DNA of 16,174 nt, from the NCBI GenBank assembly GCA_964654155.1, contig CAZZGL010000027.1:1-16174 (forward strand), given 5' to 3'. The notes beneath the pieces were generated by a model. The model searched no databases and was not told where the DNA came from. It was given only the letters and a program-made list of their open reading frames with translations. Of the stretch, positions 7,182-14,510 are shown in pieces. Numbering within the stretch: the first letter of the stretch is position 1; each line of letters starts with the position of its first letter. The position numbers were made by a program, and so were the translations under genes. This stretch comes from CAG-826 sp964654155 (GTDB lineage Bacteria; Bacillota_I; Bacilli_A; RFN20; CAG-826).

Positions 7182-8090
7182 TTAGTTTAAAAATGAGATA
7201 ATATCATTATAAACTAAATCATGTTCTGGTTCATTTAGAATTTCATGTCGCATATTATCATAAAGTTTTAAGGAAATGTTAGATAAAGAAGCATCTAAAT
7301 ACATTTTATGAAGTTTTATAACACCTTTTTGATATAATCCAACAGGATCTTCTTTTCCAGAAATAATTAATATTGGTAAGTCTTTTCTTATTTTGAGAAC
7401 TTCTTTTTTATGATAGATACGATTTAATCCTTTCATAAACTCTTTATAGAAACCGATTGTGGAAATATAATTGCTACGGAAGTCCGCTAGATAGGCATCA
7501 ATATTAGCGGCGTTATGTGATAACCAATCTGCTTTTGTTCGTGGATTATCGATTTTATTATTATAGCTTCCAAAAGTTAGATTGAACATAAGTTTAGAAC
7601 GATGAACATCTCTTGAAGTAAATAAACAAATTGTGTTTGCAACTATTCCTCCAAGCTTGGTAACAAATTGCTTTCCACAACTACCGCATATAATAGCTTT
7701 TTCTATTAAATTGCTGTGTTTTTGAAGGAATTCTTGACAGATAAATGAACCCATTGAATGTCCAAATAAATAAACTGGTTTACCGAGTTTTTTAATTTCA
7801 AGAACTTCTTCATAAACCATATTTACTGTTTTAGTAAAACCATCTTTAGGCCAGACTCCAACTTCTTTTTCATTATCAGCGTTATATCCTTGACCATAAT
7901 GATCTAGACAATAGACACTAATTTTATTTTCATTTAAAAAATGGGCGAAGTCATCGTATCTATAAGAAGATTCTGCCATACCGGTTACAAGAACCAAATT
8001 AGCGGTTGCATCTTCTACATGCCAGCAACTACCTTTCATAATTGTTCCATCTTTTAAAGTTAATTGATAATTTTTACCATAATTCATCAT
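7182..8090 (-). CDS. Alpha/beta hydrolase, monoacylglycerol lipase/lysophospholipase type
   Basis: 302 residues, typical for the serine hydrolase subfamily of monoacylglycerol lipases and lysophospholipases (Hydrolase_4). The nucleophile elbow is G-H-S112-M-G (110-114). The acid is Asp248 in ISGKEDPVG and the base is His282 in DNMRHEILNE, in the right order and spacing for a catalytic triad. LVTGMAESSYRYDDFA (34-49) forms the oxyanion-loop region and CLDHYGQGYN (61-70) is the usual strand-4 motif. There is no signal peptide, so it acts in the cytoplasm, probably on lipid esters (substrate inferred). AGGAG at 8104-8100, overlapping the stop of the upstream small gene, precedes the ATG; the second codon is also ATG. 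It is co-transcribed with that small gene. Confidence 0.88.
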   Translation of the reverse strand: MMNYGKNYQLTLKDGTIMKGSCWHVEDATANLVLVTGMAESSYRYDDFAHFLNENKISVYCLDHYGQGYNADNEKEVGVWPKDGFTKTVNMVYEEVLEIKKLGKPVYLFGHSMGSFICQEFLQKHSNLIEKAIICGSCGKQFVTKLGGIVANTICLFTSRDVHRSKLMFNLTFGSYNNKIDNPRTKADWLSHNAANIDAYLADFRSNYISTIGFYKEFMKGLNRIYHKKEVLKIRKDLPILIISGKEDPVGLYQKGVIKLHKMYLDASLSNISLKLYDNMRHEILNEPEHDLVYNDIISFLN

Positions 8091-8102
8091 AATTTTTAGC
8101 TC

Positions 8103-8333
8103 CTATTTATTTTTTTTAATTCCAATAATGGTTGATTCAGAGATTTTATAAACAAAAGAAGGGCATTGACCACCAATTTGTATTGTGTAAATAACATTTC
8201 CTTCATTATCTAAGAAAGCTTCCCAAATGTAACCAAACCAGAGATCATTTCGATACCTAAAGTTTACAAAATCACCTTTTTTATATTTAGCGGTTTCTAT
8301 CCATTTAGTCTTTTTCTTTTTAAAAAGACACAT
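8103..8333 (-). CDS. Small basic SH3-like protein, unknown function
   Basis: 76 residues from the ATG at 8333-8331, which has TGAGGTG (8346-8340) at the right distance. The upstream in-frame GTG (8342-8340) lies inside that site. The start is MCLFKKKK with no hydrophobic core, so it is not a lipoprotein. The rest (KKGDFVNFRYRNDLWFGYI, then a turn and further strands) looks like a small five-stranded SH3-type barrel. It is the first gene of a two-gene unit with the alpha/beta hydrolase 12 bases downstream, and is transcribed divergently from the NAD+ synthetase gene. It does not resemble RelE, YoeB, Txe or MazF toxins, which matters because the neighbouring synthetase carries a Phd/YefM domain. 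Confidence 0.7.
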   Translation of the reverse strand: MCLFKKKKTKWIETAKYKKGDFVNFRYRNDLWFGYIWEAFLDNEGNVIYTIQIGGQCPSFVYKISESTIIGIKKNK

Positions 8334-8360
8334 TATTATCACCTCAATTTCTTCGATTTA

Positions 8361-8389
8361 ATTATATATTAATCTTTTAACTATGACAA
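8361..8389 (-). promoter_or_regulatory. Promoter of the small protein-hydrolase unit
   Basis: TTGTCA (8389-8384) and TATAAT (8366-8361) on the minus strand are separated by exactly 17 bp, matching consensus at 5 of 6 and 6 of 6. The expected start near 8354 leaves a short leader before the TGAGGTG ribosome site. The -35 overlaps the left arm of the inverted repeat at 8387-8397. Confidence 0.75.
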
Positions 8390-8462
8390 ATCGTATTTTT
8401 TATAATAATTTTATTATTATATTTCGTTTTGTACATAATTATGCTATTATTAATACGATTTG
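8387..8462. promoter_or_regulatory. nadE operator (predicted): Dyad-rich divergent control region of the NAD operon
   Basis: Three symmetric elements lie here. An 11-bp perfect inverted repeat, CAAATCGTATT (8387-8397) and AATACGATTTG (8452-8462), has one arm over the hydrolase -35 and the other over the nadE transcription start and the edge of its ribosome site. An A+T-only palindrome with 9-bp arms lies at 8401-8409 and 8413-8421. TGTACA (8430-8435) sits in a loose TT-T-TGTACA-T-AA symmetry, about ten bases upstream of the nadE -10; TGTACA is the core known from YefM operators. By base composition alone, several chance copies of TGTACA are expected in a window like this (another lies in a coding region at 15830-15835). 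Position rather than sequence makes this one interesting. Confidence 0.5.
8442..8450 (+). promoter_or_regulatory. Extended -10 promoter of the nadE operon
   Basis: TGC-TATTAT is an extended -10 (TG-n plus 5 of 6 to TATAAT). No good -35 is seen at the usual distance, as is typical of extended -10 promoters. The expected start is near 8457, giving a leader of about 18 nt with GGAGG at 8462-8466. Confidence 0.5.
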
Positions 8463-8474
8463 GAGGCAATTATT

Positions 8475-10586
8475 ATGGCAAAAATTAAACCAATTACGGA
8501 TTTAAGAAAAACAAATGAAATATCAGATTTGGCTCATCAAATTGATGAACCGATTTTTATTACTAAAAATGGCTATAGTGATTTAGTAGTAATGTCAAAT
8601 GAAGTGTATGAAGATTTAGTAAAGTCTGTAGGAGAGATTACCTCACAAGAAATGACTTACCCATTTGAAGAAAAACAAGATGAACATTATGGCTTTGTTA
8701 AAGTGGCGTGTGCTTCAATTGATACAGTTGTGGCTTCACCAAAACAAAACGCTAATTCGATTATTAATAAAGCAAAAGAATGCGCGAATAAAGGCGTTAA
8801 ACTTTTAGTTTTTCCAGAGTTAGCATTATCTTCTTATACATGTGGTGATTTATTTTTACAACGAACATTAATAGAAGCGTGTGAAGAAGAATTAAAAAGA
8901 ATTATTAAAGAAACAAAAAATTTAAATATGATTCTTGTTGTTGGTGCTCCTGCGGTTATAGAACAAAAATTATATAATGTTGCAATAGTTATTTTAAAAG
9001 GAAAAATCTTAGGAATTGTACCTAAAACTGCGATTCCAAATTATAACGAATTTTATGAGTTAAGATATTTTGTTGAAGCGCCTAAAAAGAATGTTGAAAT
9101 ATCTTATTTGGGTCATAAAACAATATTTGGAAATAAATTGATTTTCCGTTGTCTTAATTCTATTGATTTTACTTTTGGTATTGAAATATGTGAAGATTTA
9201 TGGATTCCTGATTCCCCAAGTATAAATCATAGTTTAATGGGAGCGGCAATTATTTGTAATTTAAGTGCATCTAATGAAGTTGCGGGTAAAGATGATTATC
9301 GTACATTAATGATTAAAGCTCAAAGTGGTAAGTTATCATGTGCTTATTTGTATGCTTCATCAGGAAATGGTGAATCGACAACAGATGTGGTTTTTTCTGG
9401 TGCGAATATGATTGTAGAGAATGGTACTTTATTAGAAAAAGCAGAACTATTTAAAAATGAAACTATTATAAGTGATATAGATGTTGAAAAACTTGTTAGT
9501 GATCGTCAAAGAATAACCTCTTTTAAAAAAGAATATATTAATGGTTATAGCATTGTTGGATTTAAGTTACCTTTAGAAATTTCTTCTTTAGATCGAAAAT
9601 ATAATCCATTACCTTTTATTTTAAAAGATGAACAAGAAAGAAATCATCGAATGAAAACAATTTTAAAAATTCAAGTGATGGGTCTTGTTAAGAGATTAAA
9701 ACATATTAACTGTGATAAAATAGTTATCGGTTTATCAGGAGGATTGGATTCTACACTTGCCTTAATTGTATGTTATGAAGCATTTAAAGAATTAGGTTAT
9801 GATTTTAAAAATATAAAATGTTTAACTATGCCATGTTTTGGAACAAGCCAAAGAACTAAAAAGAATGCTTTTAGTCTTGCAAATGCTTTAGGAACTAGTA
9901 TTGAAGAAATAGATATTACTGAGTCGGTTAAATTGCATTTAAAAGATATTCATCATGATGAAAATGTTCATGATGTAGCGTATGAAAACTCTCAAGCTAG
10001 AGAAAGAACACAAGTTTTAATGGATTACGCAAATAAGATTAATGGATTAGTTATTGGAACAGGTGATTTAAGCGAATTAGCATTAGGATTTGCGACATAT
10101 AATGGCGATCATATGTCAAACTATGGTGTTAATGGCTCTATTCCAAAAACTCTTGTTAGACATCTTGTTTATTATTATGCTTTAACACACGAAAATGTTA
10201 AAGAAACATTATTAGATATAATAGATACTCCAGTATCTCCAGAGCTACTTCCTCCAAAAGAGGGCGTAATTGCGCAAAAGACAGAAGATATTATTGGACC
10301 TTATGAACTTCATGACTTTTTCCTTTATCATTTATTAAAAGATAAATGCAGTATTAAAAAATTATACTTTATTGCCTGTAATAGTTTTGAAGATATTTAT
10401 GATAACGAAACGATAAAAAAATGGTTAAAATTATTTGTTCGTCGTTTTTTCACGCAACAATTTAAAAGAAGTTGCCTTCCTGATGGAGTTAAGGCTTGTT
10501 CTATCTCTCTTTCTCCTCGAGGTGATTTTAGAATGCCAAGTGATGCTTCCTTTGATGCGTGGATGGATGAAATTGAAAGTTTGTAG
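8475..10586 (+). CDS. nadE: Glutamine-dependent NAD+ synthetase with N-terminal Phd/YefM antitoxin domain
   Basis: 703 residues from the ATG at 8475 (GGAGG at 8462-8466; the in-frame TTG at 8460 is part of that site). It makes NAD+ from nicotinic acid adenine dinucleotide, ATP and glutamine in the cytoplasm. Residues 75-370 are the nitrilase-like glutaminase with Glu115 (VFPELALSSYTCGD), Lys184 (GIVPKTAIPNYNEF) and Cys239 (GIEICEDLWIP). Residues 390-703 are the synthetase with the ATP-pyrophosphatase loop SGGLDS (421-426) and GTGDLSELALGF (528-539). Ahead of these, residues 1-50 (IKPITDLRKTNEI, EPIFITKNGYSDLVVMS, YEDL) read as a Phd/YefM antitoxin domain, followed by a 20-residue linker. Ordinary two-domain enzymes lack this part. 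All catalytic residues are present, so the enzyme should work. The added domain suggests DNA binding and self-regulation (inference). First gene of an operon. Confidence 0.93.
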   Translation: MAKIKPITDLRKTNEISDLAHQIDEPIFITKNGYSDLVVMSNEVYEDLVKSVGEITSQEMTYPFEEKQDEHYGFVKVACASIDTVVASPKQNANSIINKAKECANKGVKLLVFPELALSSYTCGDLFLQRTLIEACEEELKRIIKETKNLNMILVVGAPAVIEQKLYNVAIVILKGKILGIVPKTAIPNYNEFYELRYFVEAPKKNVEISYLGHKTIFGNKLIFRCLNSIDFTFGIEICEDLWIPDSPSINHSLMGAAIICNLSASNEVAGKDDYRTLMIKAQSGKLSCAYLYASSGNGESTTDVVFSGANMIVENGTLLEKAELFKNETIISDIDVEKLVSDRQRITSFKKEYINGYSIVGFKLPLEISSLDRKYNPLPFILKDEQERNHRMKTILKIQVMGLVKRLKHINCDKIVIGLSGGLDSTLALIVCYEAFKELGYDFKNIKCLTMPCFGTSQRTKKNAFSLANALGTSIEEIDITESVKLHLKDIHHDENVHDVAYENSQARERTQVLMDYANKINGLVIGTGDLSELALGFATYNGDHMSNYGVNGSIPKTLVRHLVYYYALTHENVKETLLDIIDTPVSPELLPPKEGVIAQKTEDIIGPYELHDFFLYHLLKDKCSIKKLYFIACNSFEDIYDNETIKKWLKLFVRRFFTQQFKRSCLPDGVKACSISLSPRGDFRMPSDASFDAWMDEIESL

Positions 10587-10595
10587 GTGAGTAAT

Positions 10596-11129
10596 ATGGA
10601 TTTAAAAGAAATAAAAATAACTTCCAAAGAGGTTTTTAAAGGTCGAATAATGACTGTTGAAGTTGATGAGGTAATGTGTCCAGATAATCAAAAGTCAATT
10701 AGAGAGGTAGTTCGTAAAACTCCAGCAGCGGTTATTCTACCTATTCTTGATAATGGGGATATTATTTTAGAACGGCAATTTCGTTATCCATATAACGAGG
10801 TTGTTATTGAGCTTCCTGCAGGAAAAGTTGATGAAGGAGAAGAATGTTTAATCGCGGCTAGAAGAGAGTTATTAGAAGAAACAGGATATGATTGTAAAAA
10901 GATAGCATATTTAGGGAAAATATATCCTACTGTAGGGTTTTGTGATGAAGTTATTCATATGTATTTAGCAACTTCATTAATCAAAAAAGAACAACATTTG
11001 GATGAACATGAATTTGTGGATCTGTTTACTTGTTCTATTGATAAAGCAATTGAAATGATTGAAAATGGAGAAATAGTAGATTCAAAAACAATATGCACAA
11101 TATATAAATATCTATTAAGTAAAAAATAG
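10596..11129 (+). CDS. nudF: Nudix hydrolase, ADP-ribose pyrophosphatase
   Basis: 177 residues. The ATG at 10596 is preferred: AGGTGA (10585-10590) overlaps the nadE stop and is well placed for it, whereas the GTG at 10587 lies in that site. The Nudix box is complete at 76-98: G-K-V-D-E-G-E, seven residues, then R-E-L-L-E-E-T-G-Y, giving the Mg-binding glutamates. The upstream ERQFRYPYNEVVIELPAGKVD and the downstream YPTVGFCDEVIHMYLA are characteristic of the ADP-ribose pyrophosphatase group, which hydrolyses ADP-ribose to AMP and ribose 5-phosphate. It is the second gene of the nadE operon (9 bases after nadE), so it may recycle ADP-ribose released by NAD-consuming enzymes. Confidence 0.9.
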   Translation: MDLKEIKITSKEVFKGRIMTVEVDEVMCPDNQKSIREVVRKTPAAVILPILDNGDIILERQFRYPYNEVVIELPAGKVDEGEECLIAARRELLEETGYDCKKIAYLGKIYPTVGFCDEVIHMYLATSLIKKEQHLDEHEFVDLFTCSIDKAIEMIENGEIVDSKTICTIYKYLLSKK

Positions 11130-11141
11130 GAGGATTTATTA

Positions 11142-12866
11142 ATGATTAAGAGATTTGCAAAGTATTATAAACCACATTTAAGATTATTTTTAATAGATAT
11201 TTTTTGTGCATTAATCGTAGCTATTTGTAATTTAGTTTATCCTGAGGTTGCTGGAAGGATAGTTGATAAATATGTTCCTGATAAAAATATAAGAATGATT
11301 TTGATTTTAGGTGGGGTATTGTTAGGAATATATATATTAAAATGTTTTATTAATTATGTCATTCAATATTGGGGACATATAGTTGGGGTTAGAATTCAAG
11401 CGGATATGCGTCGTGATATGTTTAAAAAATTACAGAAGTTACCTTTTTCTTATTATGATGAGAATAAAACCGGTCATATTACTTCAAGATTAGTCAATGA
11501 TTTGATGGAAATATCTGAACTTGCCCATCATGGACCTGAAGATATTTTTCTTTCAGTTGTCACATTAGTGGGAGCATTTATCATGCTTTCTTTAACTAAT
11601 ATTTATTTATCTTTAATTGTTTTTGCAATTATTCCTTTTATTATTATATTTGCCTCAAAAACAAGAGTTAAACAAAAACAAGCTTTTAAAGAAACTAGAA
11701 TTCAAACAGGAGAAATAAACGCCGAGGTTGAATCCGCGATTGCGGGAATTAGAGTATCTAAGGCGTATGTTAGTGAAGAACATGAATTAGAAAAATTTCA
11801 AAAGTCGAATGTTAAATATCAAAAAGCTCGAGCGGGTGCATATAAGCAAATGGGAATTTTTAATTCCGGAATGGGACTTTTTACCGATTTATTATATTTA
11901 ATAGTTTTGATTGCTTGTGGTATATTTTACGCTTATGGAAAGATTAGCGATGGTGAATTTACATTATTCATTCTTTATATAATGATGTTAATTAACCCAA
12001 TAAGAACACTAGTAAATATATATGAACAAATTCAAAGTGGTATGACTGGTTTTGCACGTTTTATTGAAGTTATGGATACTCCTGAAGAAGAAGATAGAGA
12101 AGATGCAGTTGAAATTTATGATTTTAAAAATAATATTTCATTTGAAAATGTTTCTTTTACTTATCGTCATAATGATGAAAAAAAGAAAATGATTTTATCT
12201 GATTTATCTTTTACTATCGAAAAAGGAAAAACTATCGCTCTTGTTGGACCAACTGGAGGAGGAAAAACTACAATATGTCATCTTATTCCACGCTTTTATG
12301 AAATAGATGATGGAAAAATAACTTTTGATGGAATTGATATTAGAGATATAACAAGAGAATCGTTAAGAAATCAAATCGGTATTGTTGCACAAGATGTTTT
12401 CTTATTTGCAGGAACCATTAAGGAAAACATTGCATATGGTAAACTTGATGCTTGTGAAGAAGAAATAATTTCCGCCGCTAAAAAAGCAAATATTCATGAT
12501 TTTATTATGGCATTAGATAAGGGATACGAAACTTATGTTGGTGAAAGAGGGGTTCTTCTTTCAGGTGGTCAAAAGCAAAGAATATCGATTGCTAGAGCAT
12601 TCTTAAAAAATCCTAATATATTAATTTTAGATGAAGCAACTTCTGCATTAGATAATATGACAGAAATGCAAATCCAAAATGCATTAACAAATTTGGCTAA
12701 AGGAAGAACAACTTTAGTGGTTGCTCATCGATTATCTACAGTTAAAAATGCTGATGAAATAATTGTTTTAACTGCAGATGGTATTGTTGAAAGAGGAGCT
12801 CATGATCAATTAGTAAAAAATAATGGTTTATATGCAGAATTGTATCAATACCAATTTAGGGAGTAA
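11142..12866 (+). CDS. Half-size ABC exporter (MsbA/LmrA-like), membrane plus ATPase domains
   Basis: 574 residues, the standard length for a type IV half-transporter working as a dimer. AGGAGG (11128-11133), overlapping the Nudix stop codon, precedes the ATG. Residues 1-310 hold about six membrane helices (for example 14-33, 52-72, 136-172 and 247-285) with the coupling motif FSYYDENKTGHITSRLVND (102-120). The ATPase domain has Walker A GPTGGGKTT (369-377), Q-loop Gln417, signature LSGGQ (473-477), Walker B ILILDEATS (493-501) and H-loop His529. All catalytic residues are present. The substrate is not visible from sequence: lipids, drugs or peptides are all possible. It is the third gene of the nadE operon, 12 bases after the Nudix gene. 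No second half-transporter is next to it, so a homodimer is likely. Confidence 0.92.
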   Translation: MIKRFAKYYKPHLRLFLIDIFCALIVAICNLVYPEVAGRIVDKYVPDKNIRMILILGGVLLGIYILKCFINYVIQYWGHIVGVRIQADMRRDMFKKLQKLPFSYYDENKTGHITSRLVNDLMEISELAHHGPEDIFLSVVTLVGAFIMLSLTNIYLSLIVFAIIPFIIIFASKTRVKQKQAFKETRIQTGEINAEVESAIAGIRVSKAYVSEEHELEKFQKSNVKYQKARAGAYKQMGIFNSGMGLFTDLLYLIVLIACGIFYAYGKISDGEFTLFILYIMMLINPIRTLVNIYEQIQSGMTGFARFIEVMDTPEEEDREDAVEIYDFKNNISFENVSFTYRHNDEKKKMILSDLSFTIEKGKTIALVGPTGGGKTTICHLIPRFYEIDDGKITFDGIDIRDITRESLRNQIGIVAQDVFLFAGTIKENIAYGKLDACEEEIISAAKKANIHDFIMALDKGYETYVGERGVLLSGGQKQRISIARAFLKNPNILILDEATSALDNMTEMQIQNALTNLAKGRTTLVVAHRLSTVKNADEIIVLTADGIVERGAHDQLVKNNGLYAELYQYQFRE

Positions 12867-12900
12867 AAAATGGTGTGATTTGATTCACATCATTTTTATT
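12865..12900. terminator. Bidirectional terminator between the ABC exporter and the second ATPase
   Basis: ATGGTGTGA and TCACATCAT form a 9-bp stem with one G-T pair (12870-12878 and 12885-12893). It is flanked by A-run (12865-12869) and T-run (12894-12900), so it serves both converging genes. Confidence 0.85.
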
Positions 12901-12904
12901 AGAT

Positions 12905-14281
12905 TTATTGGTATGTTTTTATATTTTTAAAGTTTTTGTCCGCTAAATCTTGAGCTATAAAAGGAATAAAGTAAAATGGTACAGTAAGAATCTTTTGCTT
13001 GTTATTATATCCATAATTATTTTTTGATACCTTAATGGCAAATTCAAATTTGTTATGCATCGAGAATTTTTCTAATGAATTAAGGGAGCCTCTACCTTTT
13101 TTTACATCAAGAGGATATAGTTTATTATTTGATTCAATGATAAATTCGATTTCAGCGGATGATTTGCCTCTCCAATAAAATAACTTATGTCCTTTGGCAA
13201 TAAGTTCATTTGCAACATAATTTTCAAAGAAAACGCCTGAGAGTGTATTTTCATGATCTGTTGAAACAAATGAAGCAGCATTGATTCCGCTTTGATATGA
13301 AAACATACCCATATCACCTAAATACAGACGAAAATTACTATCATTATCAATAATTAATGGGGTTGTAATATGCTCTTTTAGTTGGAAAGATTGATTGATA
13401 ATATGAGCCATTGTAAGCCATTGAATAGATGTAATAAAATCTCTTGTTTTACTTTTTTCTTCGATAAGTCCTGGTGAAAAGTTTTTTGATTCTTTATTTA
13501 ACTCTTTATAAATGTTTTGAAATAAGGAACGTGAACGTAAAATTGATTTTTGACTAGCTTGATAAAGTTCCATATCAGATAGGTAATTGTCATATAAAGT
13601 TTTTAATATTTCTCTAGAAGCAAAAAGATTTTTATCTTTTATGTATGTTTCAACAGCTTCTGGCATACCACCTACAAGTAAGAATTTATATACTTGTTCA
13701 AGGGCTAATTCGTGAATGTTAGTATCGAGAGGGTAATTGTTGATGTATGCATCTTTTATTGAGTTATAAAGCACCTTGTTACTATTCATTAAAAATTCAT
13801 CAAAAGTCATCGGATAAATTGTAATTTGATTAATTTTACCAATCGGGAAAAGAAATTTATTATTTTCTTTATTTCCTCGTTTATGTGTTTCTCTTTGGAT
13901 TTTAATACGGACCATTGAACCAGTTGCAATAACAGGAATTTCTTGATAATCTTGACAAAAATATTTAAGCGAAGAAATTATATTTGGACATTCTTGTACT
14001 TCATCAAATATTAAAAGTGTGTTTTTTGAGATTTGTTGACCTTTAAATAGAGAAATATATTCAATGATTTTTTTAGCGTTTGCAGTTTTAGAACAAAATT
14101 TACGTATTTCATCTTCTATTTTGCAGTCGATATAAATATAATTATTTTTATAATAAGTTTCAGCAAAAATATTTTTAATAAGATAAGTTTTACCAACTTG
14201 CCTTGCTCCATAGACAATTAACGGCTTTTTCGTTTTATTTTTTTTCCAATCAATTAGTTTTTGTAATGCAATTCGTTCCAT
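12905..14281 (-). CDS. AAA_14/DUF4143 family ATP-binding protein (second copy)
   Basis: 458 residues from the ATG at 14281-14279, chosen for AAGGAG at 14297-14292 and the family-typical start MERIALQKLIDWK; the frame is open further to 14314 without a ribosome site. Walker A GARQVGKT (25-32) and Walker B LLIFDE (89-94) are intact, as is LLVGGMPEAV (201-210). The C-terminal part carries the endonuclease-like pattern E377-x-E379-F...D392-V-K394, with conservative changes from the first copy. Between Walker B and residue 200 a longer insert separates the shared blocks. It resembles the plus-strand copy at 3402-4709 across the whole length, but the two are diverged, so they are separate acquisitions or old paralogues. 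It is transcribed alone, behind an unusual array of three 33-bp-spaced repeats. Its cellular function is not established for the family. Confidence 0.88.
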   Translation of the reverse strand: MERIALQKLIDWKKNKTKKPLIVYGARQVGKTYLIKNIFAETYYKNNYIYIDCKIEDEIRKFCSKTANAKKIIEYISLFKGQQISKNTLLIFDEVQECPNIISSLKYFCQDYQEIPVIATGSMVRIKIQRETHKRGNKENNKFLFPIGKINQITIYPMTFDEFLMNSNKVLYNSIKDAYINNYPLDTNIHELALEQVYKFLLVGGMPEAVETYIKDKNLFASREILKTLYDNYLSDMELYQASQKSILRSRSLFQNIYKELNKESKNFSPGLIEEKSKTRDFITSIQWLTMAHIINQSFQLKEHITTPLIIDNDSNFRLYLGDMGMFSYQSGINAASFVSTDHENTLSGVFFENYVANELIAKGHKLFYWRGKSSAEIEFIIESNNKLYPLDVKKGRGSLNSLEKFSMHNKFEFAIKVSKNNYGYNNKQKILTVPFYFIPFIAQDLADKNFKNIKTYQ

Positions 14282-14314
14282 GTAAATTAGTCTCCTTATA
14301 TATTTTTCAAGCAC

Positions 14315-14343
14315 ATCATATCATTAATTGCACCATTTAACAA
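14315..14343 (-). promoter_or_regulatory. Predicted promoter of the second ATPase gene
   Basis: TTGTTA (14343-14338) and TATGAT (14320-14315) on the minus strand are 17 bp apart, matching 4 of 6 and 5 of 6. The expected start is near 14308, giving a leader with AAGGAG. The spacer contains the nearest copy of the repeated motif at 14324-14338, a position where a bound protein would block RNA polymerase. Confidence 0.55.
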
Positions 14344-14404
14344 GTTCATTTAAGAGTTAATTGCACCTTTTTAGATGTTTTTAAAGTCGTTAATTGCACC
14401 TTTT
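14324..14404 (-). repeat. Three direct repeats of AAGGTGCAATTAA at 33-bp steps
   Basis: On the plus strand TTAATTGCACC begins at 14324, 14357 and 14390, exactly 33 bp apart; all three copies agree over 11 bases. The second and third share the following TTTT; the first has ATTT instead. The 18-20 bases between copies are unrelated AT-rich sequence. Copy 1 lies inside the predicted promoter spacer of the ATPase gene; copies 2 and 3 lie upstream of it. Thirty-three base pairs is about three turns of the DNA helix, so all copies would face the same side. The motif looks like an operator or iteron array. Confidence 0.75.
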
Positions 14405-14446
14405 AGGAATAAAACTATATTTTTTCTCTCATTAAGTTTTAAATAC

Positions 14447-14485
14447 AAAAAAATCTGTTATGTCTTATGTGCTTAACATAACAGA
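14447..14485 (-). terminator. Intrinsic terminator of the acetyltransferase gene
   Basis: On the minus strand TCTGTTATGT (14485-14476) pairs with ACATAACAGA (14463-14454), a perfect 10-bp stem with a 12-nt loop, followed by seven T (14453-14447). It lies 25 bases beyond the stop codon. Confidence 0.9.
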
Positions 14486-14510
14486 ATATTTTGTAGTGCA
14501 TTTGTATTTT

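Noticed and set aside
8103..8333. Toxin partner for the Phd/YefM domain
   Set aside because: The divergent 76-residue protein shows no RelE, YoeB, Txe, Doc or MazF motif; it looks like a small SH3-type barrel.
10397..10627. Open frame on the minus strand
   Set aside because: Opposite the conserved end of nadE and the Nudix start; no own signals.
13102..13317. Second open frame on the minus strand within the second ATPase
   Set aside because: Shifted frame of a conserved coding region, without a ribosome site.
14324..14404. Possible CRISPR-like array (regular repeats with spacers)
   Set aside because: Only 11-15 bases repeat, the spacers are 18-20 bases, there are just three copies and no cas genes; its position over a promoter fits a regulatory array better.
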